Part shown: positions 28,197-37,111 of the stretch, one piece after another
How positions within the stretch are numbered: the stretch's first letter is position 1
Layout of the letters: each line of letters opens with the position of its first letter
Assembly: GCF_016616885.1 (NCBI RefSeq)
Contig: NZ_CP067102.1
Coordinates: forward strand, 2,260,501-2,324,500
DNA length: 64,000 nucleotides
Reading direction: 5' to 3'
DNA from: Bradyrhizobium diazoefficiens
GTDB taxonomy: Bacteria; Pseudomonadota; Alphaproteobacteria; Rhizobiales; Xanthobacteraceae
Notes under the pieces: generated by a model
What the model was told of the DNA's origin: nothing
The model's input: the letters and a program-made list of their open reading frames with translations, nothing else
Database searches by the model: none
Position numbers and translations under genes: made by a program

Positions 28197-28540
28197 GGCA
28201 CAACTCCCAAGAAACTGCCATGAGTGTTAATGGCGCCGGCCTAAGGTCGGCTTAAGCAACAGGGTTGAACAATCGTTCAAATGCGCGCGCAACAATGTAT
28301 AAATTTAGAATGATTTGATGCGAAACGCGGCGTGATGCTCAGTTGAATGTCAGGCTTGTGACGACACGTTGAGCATGCACGTATGCAGCTGCCGCATTGC
28401 AGAAAATAGATTTGATCTTTTAGGTGCGGTGCCGCATTGTTGCTTTGTTTAGTTAAGAGATTGCCGAACGCGCACCGTAAATTAAATCGACTGCTTGCAA
28501 CTCGGCGGTTGCGAGTGCGTGACGAGGCAGCGAGGTTCGG
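28197..28540. promoter_or_regulatory. AT-richer divergent regulatory region upstream of the initiating sugar transferase
   Basis: This 344-base region is clearly less GC-rich than its neighbours and separates two divergent genes. It contains two identical copies of tgccgcattg at 28390-28399 and 28430-28439, exactly 40 bases apart, and an inverted pair tgctca/tgagca around 28334-28375. These could be binding sites of a regulator of exopolysaccharide synthesis; no consensus was matched. Confidence 0.5.
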
Positions 28541-29965
28541 ATGGCTGTAGCAACTTATGGTTCGGAAAACTATTATTCGGTTGTATCGAACCGTCGCGGT
28601 GCCCTCCAACGTCCCCTCCAGCTCGCTCTGATCGCTGGCGACTTTCTTGCGCTCCTGCTGAGCTATTTCGCGGCGACTGGTCTGTATCGCCTGCTCGTTG
28701 CCGAGCAGGATTCGTCGGTCGGTGCAGGTCTCGTGGTCGCCGCCGTGTTCGTGACGATCTCCTACTTCCAGGGCGTCTACGATCATCATCGTCTTCTCAA
28801 CACGGTCTGGCAGCTTCGCAAGACGCTTGCAATCTGGGCCGTCTCGCTGACCATTCTCGCGGTCGAGGCGTTCCTGCTCAAATCGTCGGCGGATCTGTCG
28901 CGGGGAACCACGCTGCTATTTGCTGCGACCGGTGGTGTTGCTCTCGGTGGCCTCCGGGGGCTGTGGCGCATCGCGCTGAACTCGAGCTATGCCAGAGGCC
29001 GCCTGGTCGACCGCAAGGTCGTGCTGCTCAGCTTGAAGCCGCTCGATTTCACGTCGAGCCGTTTCAAAGACCTGCGCAAGCACGGCTTCAATGTCGTGCG
29101 TCATTTCGTTCTCGGGCCGTCCGAGGATGGCTCGGGCTGGGATCACGAGATTCGCGACGTCGTGCGTCAGGCGCGTGCGGCCGATGTCGAGGAATATCTT
29201 TTGGTCATCGACTGGGACGAGATGCCGCTGCTCCAGAGACTGAGCCAGCACCTGCGCGTGGTTCCCCAGCCGATTCGCCTTTTGCCGGACTTTCCGATCG
29301 CCGATCTCGTCTCACGGCCGTTCCAGCCGGTCAGCGGCACGGTTGCCATCGAGATCCAGCGTGCGCCGCTCACTGTGTTCGAGCGGGCGCAGAAGCGCTG
29401 CCTGGATATCGGCCTTGCCTCGTTTGCCCTGTTGCTGCTGGCACCGCTGCTGATGACGGCAGCGATCATGATCAAGCTCGACTCGATCGGCAATGTGATC
29501 TTCAAGCAGTCCCGCCGCGGGTTCAACGGCAAGCCGTTCCAGATCTGGAAGTTTCGTTCCATGACGGTGGCGGAGAATGGCCACACCGTGACGCAGGCGA
29601 CTAAGTCTGACGTCCGGGTCACCCGCGTCGGTCGCGTGCTGCGACGGACCAGCATCGACGAGTTGCCGCAACTCTGGAACGTCCTGCGCGGTGAGATGTC
29701 GTTGGTCGGACCGCGGCCGCATGCGCTCGCGCATGACAATTATTACGACCAGCTGATCAGCAACTACGTGTATCGGCACCACATGAAGCCGGGCCTGACC
29801 GGTTGGGCCCAGGTCAACGGTTTCCGCGGCGAGACGCCGACCATCGACCTGATGGAGAAGCGGGTCGAGTACGATGTCTGGTACGTCAGCAATTGGAGCA
29901 TCTGGCTGGACATCAGGATCATCCTGAAGACCGCTCTGGCGCTGGTCCATCAGGAGGCCTACTGA
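28541..29965 (+). CDS. Undecaprenyl-phosphate hexose-1-phosphate transferase (initiating glycosyltransferase)
   Basis: The 474-residue polyprenol transferase begins the repeat unit by adding a sugar phosphate, probably glucose-1-phosphate, to undecaprenyl phosphate. Four N-terminal helices (~25-140) and a nucleotide-binding-like middle part precede a fifth hydrophobic segment (~290-310). The C-terminal bacterial sugar transferase domain follows, with FKQSRRGFNGKPFQIWKFRS, DELPQLWNVLRGEMSLVGPR and KPGLTGWAQVNG. The size and five-helix layout match WcaJ/PssY-type proteins rather than the short ExoY. Its sugar specificity cannot be read from sequence. Confidence 0.93.
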   Translation: MAVATYGSENYYSVVSNRRGALQRPLQLALIAGDFLALLLSYFAATGLYRLLVAEQDSSVGAGLVVAAVFVTISYFQGVYDHHRLLNTVWQLRKTLAIWAVSLTILAVEAFLLKSSADLSRGTTLLFAATGGVALGGLRGLWRIALNSSYARGRLVDRKVVLLSLKPLDFTSSRFKDLRKHGFNVVRHFVLGPSEDGSGWDHEIRDVVRQARAADVEEYLLVIDWDEMPLLQRLSQHLRVVPQPIRLLPDFPIADLVSRPFQPVSGTVAIEIQRAPLTVFERAQKRCLDIGLASFALLLLAPLLMTAAIMIKLDSIGNVIFKQSRRGFNGKPFQIWKFRSMTVAENGHTVTQATKSDVRVTRVGRVLRRTSIDELPQLWNVLRGEMSLVGPRPHALAHDNYYDQLISNYVYRHHMKPGLTGWAQVNGFRGETPTIDLMEKRVEYDVWYVSNWSIWLDIRIILKTALALVHQEAY

Positions 29966-30075
29966 GAAGCGCGGGCCTCTGTCCGTCGGCGGCAGAGACA
30001 TTTTCCTTGGCATCGATCATCAGCTAACGCGGCGCTCCGGTCCGCGCGCTATCGGTGAAGCAGGGAAACCGCCGG

Positions 30076-30867
30076 CTAATTCTCGAGCAAGTAGCGCGGA
30101 CGGTCGTCTGCCGGATAGCACCGATGCTGGATCTTTCCTCCGGCGTCCCGGACGAGATACCAGAAAGCCAATTTCTCCCGTTCGGACACGTCGCAGGTCA
30201 GATCGAGAAGTCTGCCGCGTGCCGACGCCGGGGATTTGACGTAGAGCGCGGCGGCGCTGGGATACAGCCGGTCGTGGAAGACGTCGTTGAAATCCTGTAC
30301 CGCAGCGTCCGTCAACGCCGTGGGCAGCGCGTCGAATGCCCGGAAGGCGAGAGGCACGCGCATCATTTGCAGCCAGACCTCATGCGGTGCCAGGCGGTAG
30401 GATTGGCCGAGAAGCGCGACGGTTCTGGACGTTAGTCCGTCCTGGCGCGAGCCAGCCCAGAACGCCCCCAGCCATCCGAGCGACTCGGTCGGAGCGCATC
30501 CCATCAGGATCTTGCTCATCCGCTGGACGGCATCAACATCCGCATCCGCCTGTGTCAGGTCGGTGCTGCGGACGGTGATGTCGGCGGCCGACAATTGCAG
30601 GACCAGCAACTCCCGAAGCACCTTTGGTTCGCACTGGTGCTGAGCGGCCGGCAGGTTCGCCGCCACGATGCGCCTCAGCAACGGCGCGTCATAGCTCTCG
30701 CCTGCGGCGATTTGCCGGGCAACCCGCGATACCGTGGGATCGGTCAGATAGGAGAGGGTCGATACGCCCCACGCCAGGGCGAAGGCCGCCAGCAAACAAT
30801 TGGCGGCGCGCGCGAGCCAGCGCGGGCGACGAGATGCGCCGGCGTCGCCTTTAGGCTCCCTCGACAT
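30076..30867 (-). CDS. Membrane-anchored protein of unknown function, last gene of the Wzc operon
   Basis: The 263-residue protein has one N-terminal transmembrane helix (NCLLAAFALAWGVSTLSYL) and a helical, presumably periplasmic, domain with a few cysteines (QHQCEPKVL, KILMGCAPTES, LDLTCDVSE, HRCYPADD). No domain was recognised. It overlaps the 3' end of the BY-kinase gene by 17 bases, so translation is coupled and the protein probably acts with Wzc or in export. It is convergent with the initiating transferase. Confidence 0.7.
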   Translation of the reverse strand: MSREPKGDAGASRRPRWLARAANCLLAAFALAWGVSTLSYLTDPTVSRVARQIAAGESYDAPLLRRIVAANLPAAQHQCEPKVLRELLVLQLSAADITVRSTDLTQADADVDAVQRMSKILMGCAPTESLGWLGAFWAGSRQDGLTSRTVALLGQSYRLAPHEVWLQMMRVPLAFRAFDALPTALTDAAVQDFNDVFHDRLYPSAAALYVKSPASARGRLLDLTCDVSEREKLAFWYLVRDAGGKIQHRCYPADDRPRYLLEN

Positions 30868-33112
30868 AGTACGCGTTGTAGTGCGAGCCTTTGTAGCCCT
30901 CGATGCGCTTCAGCATCTTCGGGTTTGCACCGTTGAGAACGGTGCCCAGCACCTTCTTCTGGATGCCTTCGGAGCTCGACATCGATTCCTGCAGAGCCGT
31001 ACGCGTCGTGCGGCCCCATTCGATGACATAGACGTAGGCGTCAATGAGGTGGCTGATAGCCTTGGCATCGGTCACCGGCATCACAGGCGCCAGATCGATG
31101 ACGATGTAGTCGTATTCGTTACGCAGCAGCGCCAACAAATCGGCCATCGCCTTCGAGGCCATGATGTCGGCGGAGTTCACCATGCGCGTAACGGCGAAGG
31201 AGGGCAGGAAATCCAGCCCGGTCTCCGCGCTGCGCCGGATGTGATGTCCAACCGATTGCGGATTCTTGAGAGCCTCGAGCAACCCGCTCTTGGCGGTCGG
31301 GTCGAGCTCCTTGGTCAGCGAGCGCGTATGGAGGTCGCCGTCGATCAGCAGCACGCGCTTGCCGGTGAATGCGGTGAGGTGCGCGAAGTTGGCGGAAACC
31401 GTGGTCTTCCCTTCCTTCGGAAGCGAGGACACGATGCCGATGATCTTCACCTCCCGAGACAGGCGGGCGAGATCGATCGAGACCTTGATGTTGCGCATGG
31501 TCTCAGCATAGCGCGAGAAGGGATGGTCGATGACGTAGCGGGACAGCTGGCCGCTGGCCTCGACCGGTGTGCCATCGTGCGATCGCGATCCTCGCGCCTT
31601 CGGCAAGCCCATCGCCTTGGCGCCAATGGCCGGAAGCACCCCGAGACATTTGACGCCGATCTCGTCCTCGACCTCGGTCGGAGAGCGCAGGACGTCGCTC
31701 AGCATCTCCCGGGCAAAAGCGGCGCCCAGGCCAAAGCAGAGACCGCCGAAAAGGGCGCCGATCAGGGAGAGCACCGTCTTCGGGGAGCTCTTGCGGTCCG
31801 GCTTCACAGCGGTGCTGATGATGCGGGATTCGCTGATCGGAAAGCTCTGGTTCTGCATTGCCTGCTGCTGCTTCTCGAGGAAGCTGTTGTACAGGTTGCG
31901 GTAGGTGTCGGCCGCGCTCTCGAGGTCGCGCAGCTTCACCTGTGCCTGTCCGGTATTGCCGGCCTGGCTGACCAGATTCTTGAGGTTTTCCTCCAGCGAG
32001 GTCTCGCGGCTCTTGGCGATTTCGTAATCGCTGCGATAGGCATCGCCGATACGCTTGACTTCGTCCGCGATCGACTTGCGCAGCTCTTCCATGCGGTTGG
32101 CGAGATTGACCGAGGCCTGGTGGGTCTTGCCGTAGCGGGCCGACCAATCGGAATACTGCGCCGACAGATCGAGATATTGAGCGCGCAGGCGAGTGATCAC
32201 GGGATTGTTCAGCGCGTCGGTGACCGTCGGCTGGGCAAGATCCTTGTCGCTGATCGCCTCGATGCGGTCGAGCCGTGCCTTGGCCTCGGAGGTGGCCGCG
32301 CGCGCCTGGATGAGCTGCGTGTTCACGTCGGTGAGCTGCTGTTCGTTCATCAGGCCGCGGCTGGTACCGACGATATTGTTCTGGCTCTTGAAGGTCTGCA
32401 CGGCGCGATCGCTGGCGGTCGCCTGCTCGCGCAGCTCGGCGCTGCGCTGCTGCAGCCATTCGCTGGCGCGCTTGGTGGACTGATACTTCGCGTCGAGAGC
32501 GCCCACGATATAGGCATCGGCGATCTCGTTGGCGATCTGGGCCGCCTTGTCGGGGTCCCGTGAACGGAAGCTGGCCGACAAGACGTAGGTCGTCAGCAGG
32601 CGCTCGACCTTGAGGTTGTTCTCAACCGCGGCGACCGTGCCGCGTTCAATGCGTTCCTTCGAGGCAGGCCCGTCGGATCCGAACAGTCCGATGACCTTCC
32701 CGATAATGGCGGGCAGCAGGCCCGGATCCGAGCCGTTGAACTCGGGATCAGCCGTCAGATTCATGCGACGGACGACGGACCGGATCAGGTCGTCCGAGGT
32801 GATGATCTCGACCTGGCTGTCGACGAAGCCGGGGTCGATCAGCGCGGAGACGCCGGTGTCCTTGTCGAGCACCTGGGTCTGGCGGGTGTCCATCAGGATG
32901 CGCGTGTTCGCCGTGTACATCGGCGTCGCGGTCAGGAGGTAAACGAGAACGAGTGCGAGGGCACCGCCGATGATCGCTGTGATCAGCGGCCACTGCCGCC
33001 GCAGGATTCCCAGCACGCGTTCGACGCTCAGCGTCGCCCCTGCCAGTTCGAGCGCGGATCTCTCGTGCAGCTGAAACTGCTCTCTGGGCTGGTACATCTG
33101 AATGTTCATCAA
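30851..33112 (-). CDS. Polysaccharide co-polymerase / BY-family tyrosine autokinase (Wzc type)
   Basis: The 753-residue inner-membrane protein controls polymer length and export. The N-terminal Wzz domain begins after ~residue 25, with TM1 (LITAIIGGALALVLVYLL). A long periplasmic coiled-coil (~190-420) and TM2 (~440-460, LSLIGALFGGLCFGLGAAF) follow. The C-terminal kinase has Walker A SLPKEGKTTVS, Walker A' VLLIDGDLH and Walker B DYIVIDLAPV. The tail YKGSHYNAYYVEGA carries four tyrosines, the likely autophosphorylation cluster. No Wzb-type low-molecular-weight tyrosine phosphatase is present in the window. It begins 12 bases after a secreted unknown protein gene, forming a three-gene operon. 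Confidence 0.95.
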   Translation of the reverse strand: MMNIQMYQPREQFQLHERSALELAGATLSVERVLGILRRQWPLITAIIGGALALVLVYLLTATPMYTANTRILMDTRQTQVLDKDTGVSALIDPGFVDSQVEIITSDDLIRSVVRRMNLTADPEFNGSDPGLLPAIIGKVIGLFGSDGPASKERIERGTVAAVENNLKVERLLTTYVLSASFRSRDPDKAAQIANEIADAYIVGALDAKYQSTKRASEWLQQRSAELREQATASDRAVQTFKSQNNIVGTSRGLMNEQQLTDVNTQLIQARAATSEAKARLDRIEAISDKDLAQPTVTDALNNPVITRLRAQYLDLSAQYSDWSARYGKTHQASVNLANRMEELRKSIADEVKRIGDAYRSDYEIAKSRETSLEENLKNLVSQAGNTGQAQVKLRDLESAADTYRNLYNSFLEKQQQAMQNQSFPISESRIISTAVKPDRKSSPKTVLSLIGALFGGLCFGLGAAFAREMLSDVLRSPTEVEDEIGVKCLGVLPAIGAKAMGLPKARGSRSHDGTPVEASGQLSRYVIDHPFSRYAETMRNIKVSIDLARLSREVKIIGIVSSLPKEGKTTVSANFAHLTAFTGKRVLLIDGDLHTRSLTKELDPTAKSGLLEALKNPQSVGHHIRRSAETGLDFLPSFAVTRMVNSADIMASKAMADLLALLRNEYDYIVIDLAPVMPVTDAKAISHLIDAYVYVIEWGRTTRTALQESMSSSEGIQKKVLGTVLNGANPKMLKRIEGYKGSHYNAYYVEGA

Positions 33113-33124
33113 ACTGACATGAGG

Positions 33125-33745
33125 TTATTGGGGAAGCGGTGGAGCGTCGAACGGATCGGCGATGTTTGTCTGCCACTCTCCGGTCATTAAAGCGCTGGCG
33201 CTTCCAGCCGACTTATCGGGCGACCGCGGTGGTGCATTTCCGATGGGGTGGGACGCGGCCGAATTCGGGTCGAATTCCACGGCCTCCAGCTCCGCTGAGT
33301 AGCCGGAGCTCACGGCCGAGTCTGCCAGCTTTCGTACGAACTCACTGATCTTCTGCGAGGTTTCAGGCTTGCGAGGCAAACACATCAGCTGTGCTCGGCG
33401 CAAGGCTGCGCCGATCGCGTTGCGATCGGCGCCAGCCGACTCGCTGACCAGATCGCGCACCCTGGGCAGGACAGAGATGTCAGTGACGATATAGGCGGCG
33501 AGGCGGCCGGCGAGCTTGCTTCGATCATTGCGAACCTCGCGCAACAGCGATGCAGGCTCCATTTGAAAGCCTTGCAGGGCGGCTGCAGGCACGCGGTTCG
33601 CCTGATCGACGCATTGAGCTTCGCACCGGCCACCGAGGCAGACAGCAATCAGCAGTGCCAATGCGATCACCAGGCGGAAACCGCTCGCGGAGCGATCGAC
33701 AGATTGTCGTCGTTGAGGCAGGGTCAAACCATCCATTGCGTTCAT
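33125..33745 (-). CDS. Secreted protein of unknown function, first gene of the Wzc operon (paralogue of 34759-35388)
   Basis: The 206-residue protein has an N-terminal signal sequence (LVIALALLIAVCLGGRCEAQ). Its mature part has a ~75-residue helical domain that aligns without gaps to the protein at 34759-35388: PASLLREVRNDRSKLAGRL against PEALLDQFKDGQGGLAAQI, and SAGADRNAIGAALRRAQLMC against SSDDQGRAIGAGMGTAAAVC. A Pro/Ser-rich C-terminal tail follows. The function is unknown. Its place directly before wzc suggests a periplasmic role in polymer export or length control. Confidence 0.7.
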   Translation of the reverse strand: MNAMDGLTLPQRRQSVDRSASGFRLVIALALLIAVCLGGRCEAQCVDQANRVPAAALQGFQMEPASLLREVRNDRSKLAGRLAAYIVTDISVLPRVRDLVSESAGADRNAIGAALRRAQLMCLPRKPETSQKISEFVRKLADSAVSSGYSAELEAVEFDPNSAASHPIGNAPPRSPDKSAGSASALMTGEWQTNIADPFDAPPLPQ

Positions 33746-33891
33746 TCAAATCGCCGCAAGACTTCGCTCAAACCGAGTGTCGCGCTTAACTATGTCAAAT
33801 TCTTGTGCGGTGCAAAATATAGTCTGAAACCCCAGAAATTCATAGCAAATTTCACAATGCGGGGATGACCTGTTTTGAACAGAGGATACGA

Positions 33892-33921
33892 CGACGCCCG
33901 CGGCGAGAGCCGCGGGCGTCG
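33892..33921. terminator. Strong 13-bp hairpin, candidate terminator of the protease gene
   Basis: The arms CGACGCCCGCGGC (33892-33904) and GCCGCGGGCGTCG (33909-33921) pair perfectly around a GAGA loop. It lies between the stop of the transglutaminase-like protease gene (33966) and the start of the next minus-strand gene (33745). There is no strong T-run on the minus strand, so it may be an intrinsic terminator or a transcript-stabilising hairpin. Confidence 0.6.
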
Positions 33922-33965
33922 ATCTACAGGATCAGCTTAAGAAGTGGGATCCGAAGGTGCAACGA

Positions 33966-34604
33966 TCAGAGCGACGAACCGGAAAGGGAAGCGAAGCGCT
34001 TCTCGCGAAGCTTGCGTCCATGATCGCCGATGTTCACCCAGAAGCGCGGGTTGGCACCGGACTGCATCGAAATCCATTCGTAGCCGAGCGAATTCCAGGG
34101 GCGAACGTCCGAGGACAGATTGTCCAGCACCACGTCGCCATCGGAAAGCCGTGCCACCAGCACCAAGTGGCCCTGTCCGCCGTCGATCCGCACAACCGCA
34201 AGACGCAAGGCCGCCTGCGGCCATCCCATCGCGATCAGTTGGTGTCGCTTGGTGACCGCGTAGTCGTTGCAGTCACCTGCTGACGGCGAGACGGTCCAGT
34301 TTGCGGTCACCGGATCCGTCGGCTTGCGCATCGGCGCAATGGATTCGTTGACCGAGATATTCACCTGACGAAGAATCACCATGGCGGTGCCGGCAGGTGG
34401 CAATGTGCGCTCGCTGGTGTCGGTGCCGCATTCCGCCTCGTTTTTCATGCAGAACTTGACGAAGTTCATCGGCGCAAGTGCGTTGTCGAACTCTTCGATG
34501 AACGAAGCTCCGGCCGGACGCTGTGCGCTATCCGATTCGGCCTTCGCAGTGTTGCCGGCGCAGGCGATGAGGGCTGCGAGCAACGGCGCGTACAACAGTT
34601 TCAT
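33966..34604 (-). CDS. Bacterial transglutaminase-like cysteine protease (BTLCP/LapG-like)
   Basis: The 212-residue protein carries a signal peptide (MKLLYAPLLAALIACAGNTAKA) and a BTLCP domain. The catalytic triad is visible: cysteine in SAGDCNDYAVTKRHQL, histidine in GGQGHLVLVARL and aspartate in DVVLDNLSSDV. The best-known member, LapG, is a periplasmic protease that trims large RTX adhesins at a double-alanine site. No LapD-like partner or adhesin with a retention module is seen in the window, but a large RTX-type protein is encoded at 44745-49355. The start at 34604 is chosen for the signal peptide. Confidence 0.85.
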   Translation of the reverse strand: MKLLYAPLLAALIACAGNTAKAESDSAQRPAGASFIEEFDNALAPMNFVKFCMKNEAECGTDTSERTLPPAGTAMVILRQVNISVNESIAPMRKPTDPVTANWTVSPSAGDCNDYAVTKRHQLIAMGWPQAALRLAVVRIDGGQGHLVLVARLSDGDVVLDNLSSDVRPWNSLGYEWISMQSGANPRFWVNIGDHGRKLREKRFASLSGSSL

Positions 34605-34693
34605 GTCATCCCCCGTTATCCGTCTGACGCAACAGGTCTCGCACAAAGCTTTTAGAGCGAGGTTCCCCGAACCTCTAAAATTGCATGCAATTG

Positions 34694-34719
34694 GCCGGCC
34701 ACGTGTGCGCGTGGCCGGC
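34694..34719. terminator. Hairpin downstream of the 34759-35388 gene (candidate terminator)
   Basis: The arms gccggccac (34694-34702) and gtggccggc (34711-34719) form a 9-bp stem with an 8-base loop. On the minus strand it follows the stop codon at 34759 and is followed by aattgcatgcaatttt, which contains a short T-run, consistent with an intrinsic terminator. Confidence 0.6.
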
Positions 34720-34758
34720 TTAGTTAATCAATGCGCTGAGTTTGATTTCGTTCCGGGA

Positions 34759-35388
34759 CTAGCGTGACGGGCTGGTGGCCGTGAGCGACGATGTTCCGGT
34801 TGACGCCGCGAACAGGGTCGTCGTTGTCGACTGAGAGGCAGCGCCTGCTCCGGCGGTGAACGAGGGGGGCGGAGCCGGACTGATCGCGCCGCCCGCGCTC
34901 GGAGTTGATGTCGTCCCCTGTCCGCCACCTGCGGTCGTATCGCCGTTGGCGTCCGCGCCGGTGATGGCCTCGGTCGGGATGTCACCGGTGATGCTCGTGA
35001 ATGACTGGATCAGCCCGGGCTTGTCGGACTTCAACGCGACCTCTTGGATCTGCTGGGCGAACTGAGGCTGCGTCAGCACACAGACTGCTGCGGCGGTGCC
35101 CATTCCTGCGCCAATCGCGCGGCCCTGATCATCCGAGCTCGCCTTGGCGAGCGAGGCCATGCCTTCCAGACTCTCTGGCCGATTGGTCAGGAGATCGCGA
35201 ATCTGTGCGGCGAGGCCGCCCTGGCCGTCCTTGAACTGGTCAAGAAGAGCCTCTGGATTACCGAGGAACTGGGTTGCCCGTTCCGATGGGACTGCTGGAT
35301 TTGGAACGCAGCCGCTCTGTGCTGCAAAAGTCGACGTCGCTGCCGTCATCGCGAGCAAGGCAGCCCCGAGCCCCACTAATTTATGCAT
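34759..35388 (-). CDS. Secreted protein of unknown function (paralogue of 33125-33745)
   Basis: The 209-residue protein has a signal peptide (MHKLVGLGAALLAMTAATSTFA) and a ~90-residue helical domain with two conserved-looking cysteines (SGCVPNP, AAAVCVLTQ). The last ~80 residues are a low-complexity Gly/Ser/Thr/Pro/Ala tail. The helical part aligns without gaps to the secreted protein encoded upstream of wzc. The start at 35388 is preferred because it makes the signal peptide N-terminal. The function is unknown; context suggests polysaccharide export. Confidence 0.65.
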   Translation of the reverse strand: MHKLVGLGAALLAMTAATSTFAAQSGCVPNPAVPSERATQFLGNPEALLDQFKDGQGGLAAQIRDLLTNRPESLEGMASLAKASSDDQGRAIGAGMGTAAAVCVLTQPQFAQQIQEVALKSDKPGLIQSFTSITGDIPTEAITGADANGDTTAGGGQGTTSTPSAGGAISPAPPPSFTAGAGAASQSTTTTLFAASTGTSSLTATSPSR

Positions 35389-35465
35389 TCGACTCCCCAG
35401 CCATGCAATCAAATAAATGCAATCGAATAAATTCGACTTAACATATTGCCAAAACCGCAATGACG

Positions 35466-36827
35466 CTACTTTTTTTGCTCGGATGAGGGCCTGCTTTGTG
35501 CCAGCCCGCAGCCGGTGATCGCGGCAAAAAACACGCCGAAGCCTGGAATCTGCAACGAGAAATCGATGCTCGTATGCAGGAAGCTAAGCGTCGCCACACT
35601 TGCACCGATAATCGGTATGTAGCGGTCGCGCCGCCGATGCAAGCTGCCATTTAACAAATGGTAAAGATACCAGAGACATGTGACTATAATCAAACAAGCC
35701 GCGGGAAGGCCGAGCTCGACTGCAAGCTCGAGCGGTGTACTGTGCGCGCGGTCCCAGACTCCGAGACTGCCGAGTGAATCCGGCCGGTAGGCCGGAAATG
35801 CGCTCTCGAAGTTTCCGTAGCCGATCCCAAGCAGCGGATGCTCCTGGATCATGGTCAGTACGGTGCGATACATCGTGAACCGCTGTTCATCCACGAGGCC
35901 GTAAGACAGGATTCGCCCCGCCACTGCGCCGCCGACGAGCTGAAACAGGAGCAGCGCTGCCACTGCGATTCCTGCGAGCCAGCCCCAGCGGCGCAGCTTG
36001 CCGATGCGCAGTGGTGCGAAGAAGAGGGCGGTCGCCATAAAGATGGTCAGGATCAGCAGCAGGAGCCCCGCGCGCGAGCCTGTCATCGCCGTCGCAACCA
36101 GGCAGACGACAAAGCCGCCTCCCAGCGCCACGGGGGAGGACAGATAGTACGCGATCCGCGCGGTCATTCGTCGCGAAGGCGGTCGGCTCGGCCGATCCTG
36201 GCGATAGATGAAGCGCAGCAATGGCATCAGAAACAGCAGGGCAGAGCTCGCGAAGAAGGTGGCAGCCGTGTTTCTGTTGACGAATGTGCCCGTGACGAAG
36301 CCGATATAGGCCTCCTTGCGGCGGAACAGGAGCGAGGTCGGATCGCCGATCCCTGCGAGGATTCCGTAGAGTGCGTAGGCGAGCCCCGTCCAGGCGAGGA
36401 TGCGCAGCAGCTGCCGCGCGTCCTCCGCGTCGGTGGCGATGTAGACGGCGCGTGTGAAGGCAAGCACAAACAACAGCGGATAGCCGAATGCGAGCCATGG
36501 GCCGTTGGCGGTGACTGAGACGCGGCCGGGCAGATCTACTCCCACCACGCATCGCGCCACCGCCCATGCTGCATCGACCTCGTGAAGGGGTGAATTCGGC
36601 CATAACTGAACCGTGATCACGGCCGCGACGACAACGAGAACGGCGAACAGCGGCAGCAACAGGTAGAAATCATCGAGCATCGCGCTGCGCAGGTCGGCGG
36701 TGGCGAGGCTGAACGCGAGCAGCATCGTCCAGATGCAGATCCAGACCGTCTCGGCGGAGCCGAACGGCAGCGGGGACAGCACGAACACCCCGATCGCCGC
36801 AAACCGCGAAGCCTTGTACAAGATCAA
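35466..36827 (-). CDS. O-antigen ligase/polymerase family membrane protein (Wzy_C)
   Basis: The 453-residue protein has about ten transmembrane helices and a large periplasmic loop with the Wzy_C signature: GIGYGNFESAFPAYRPDSL then WDRAHSTPLELAVELGLP, where the histidine is conserved. Such proteins join undecaprenyl-linked repeat units or transfer polymer to an acceptor. Within this island it could be the exopolysaccharide polymerase. A second, less typical candidate is at 38426-39751. It stands alone on the minus strand. Confidence 0.88.
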   Translation of the reverse strand: MILYKASRFAAIGVFVLSPLPFGSAETVWICIWTMLLAFSLATADLRSAMLDDFYLLLPLFAVLVVVAAVITVQLWPNSPLHEVDAAWAVARCVVGVDLPGRVSVTANGPWLAFGYPLLFVLAFTRAVYIATDAEDARQLLRILAWTGLAYALYGILAGIGDPTSLLFRRKEAYIGFVTGTFVNRNTAATFFASSALLFLMPLLRFIYRQDRPSRPPSRRMTARIAYYLSSPVALGGGFVVCLVATAMTGSRAGLLLLILTIFMATALFFAPLRIGKLRRWGWLAGIAVAALLLFQLVGGAVAGRILSYGLVDEQRFTMYRTVLTMIQEHPLLGIGYGNFESAFPAYRPDSLGSLGVWDRAHSTPLELAVELGLPAACLIIVTCLWYLYHLLNGSLHRRRDRYIPIIGASVATLSFLHTSIDFSLQIPGFGVFFAAITGCGLAQSRPSSEQKK

Positions 36828-37111
36828 CTCCCGAGAGCCGCGCCGCGGCTCCGCCTTTCAATCCCAATCTCGGTGCTCTTTTGCCACATTCGCGCCGAAT
36901 GAATAGGTTAATTGCACAATCCGCGAACACGCAAAGCGAGCAGCATTAACGCAACAAAAGGTGTGTTGCGCGGTGAGCTTCTCGTTCTGCAGATGGCAAG
37001 CTGCACATCCTGGGGCACGCGGCCGCTTCATAGTGGCTTGTCGGGTGCATCGCTTGCGGCAAAAGGACCGTCGCGCCACTACTTCGGATATGCGCGACAC
37101 CTCCAATCGAC

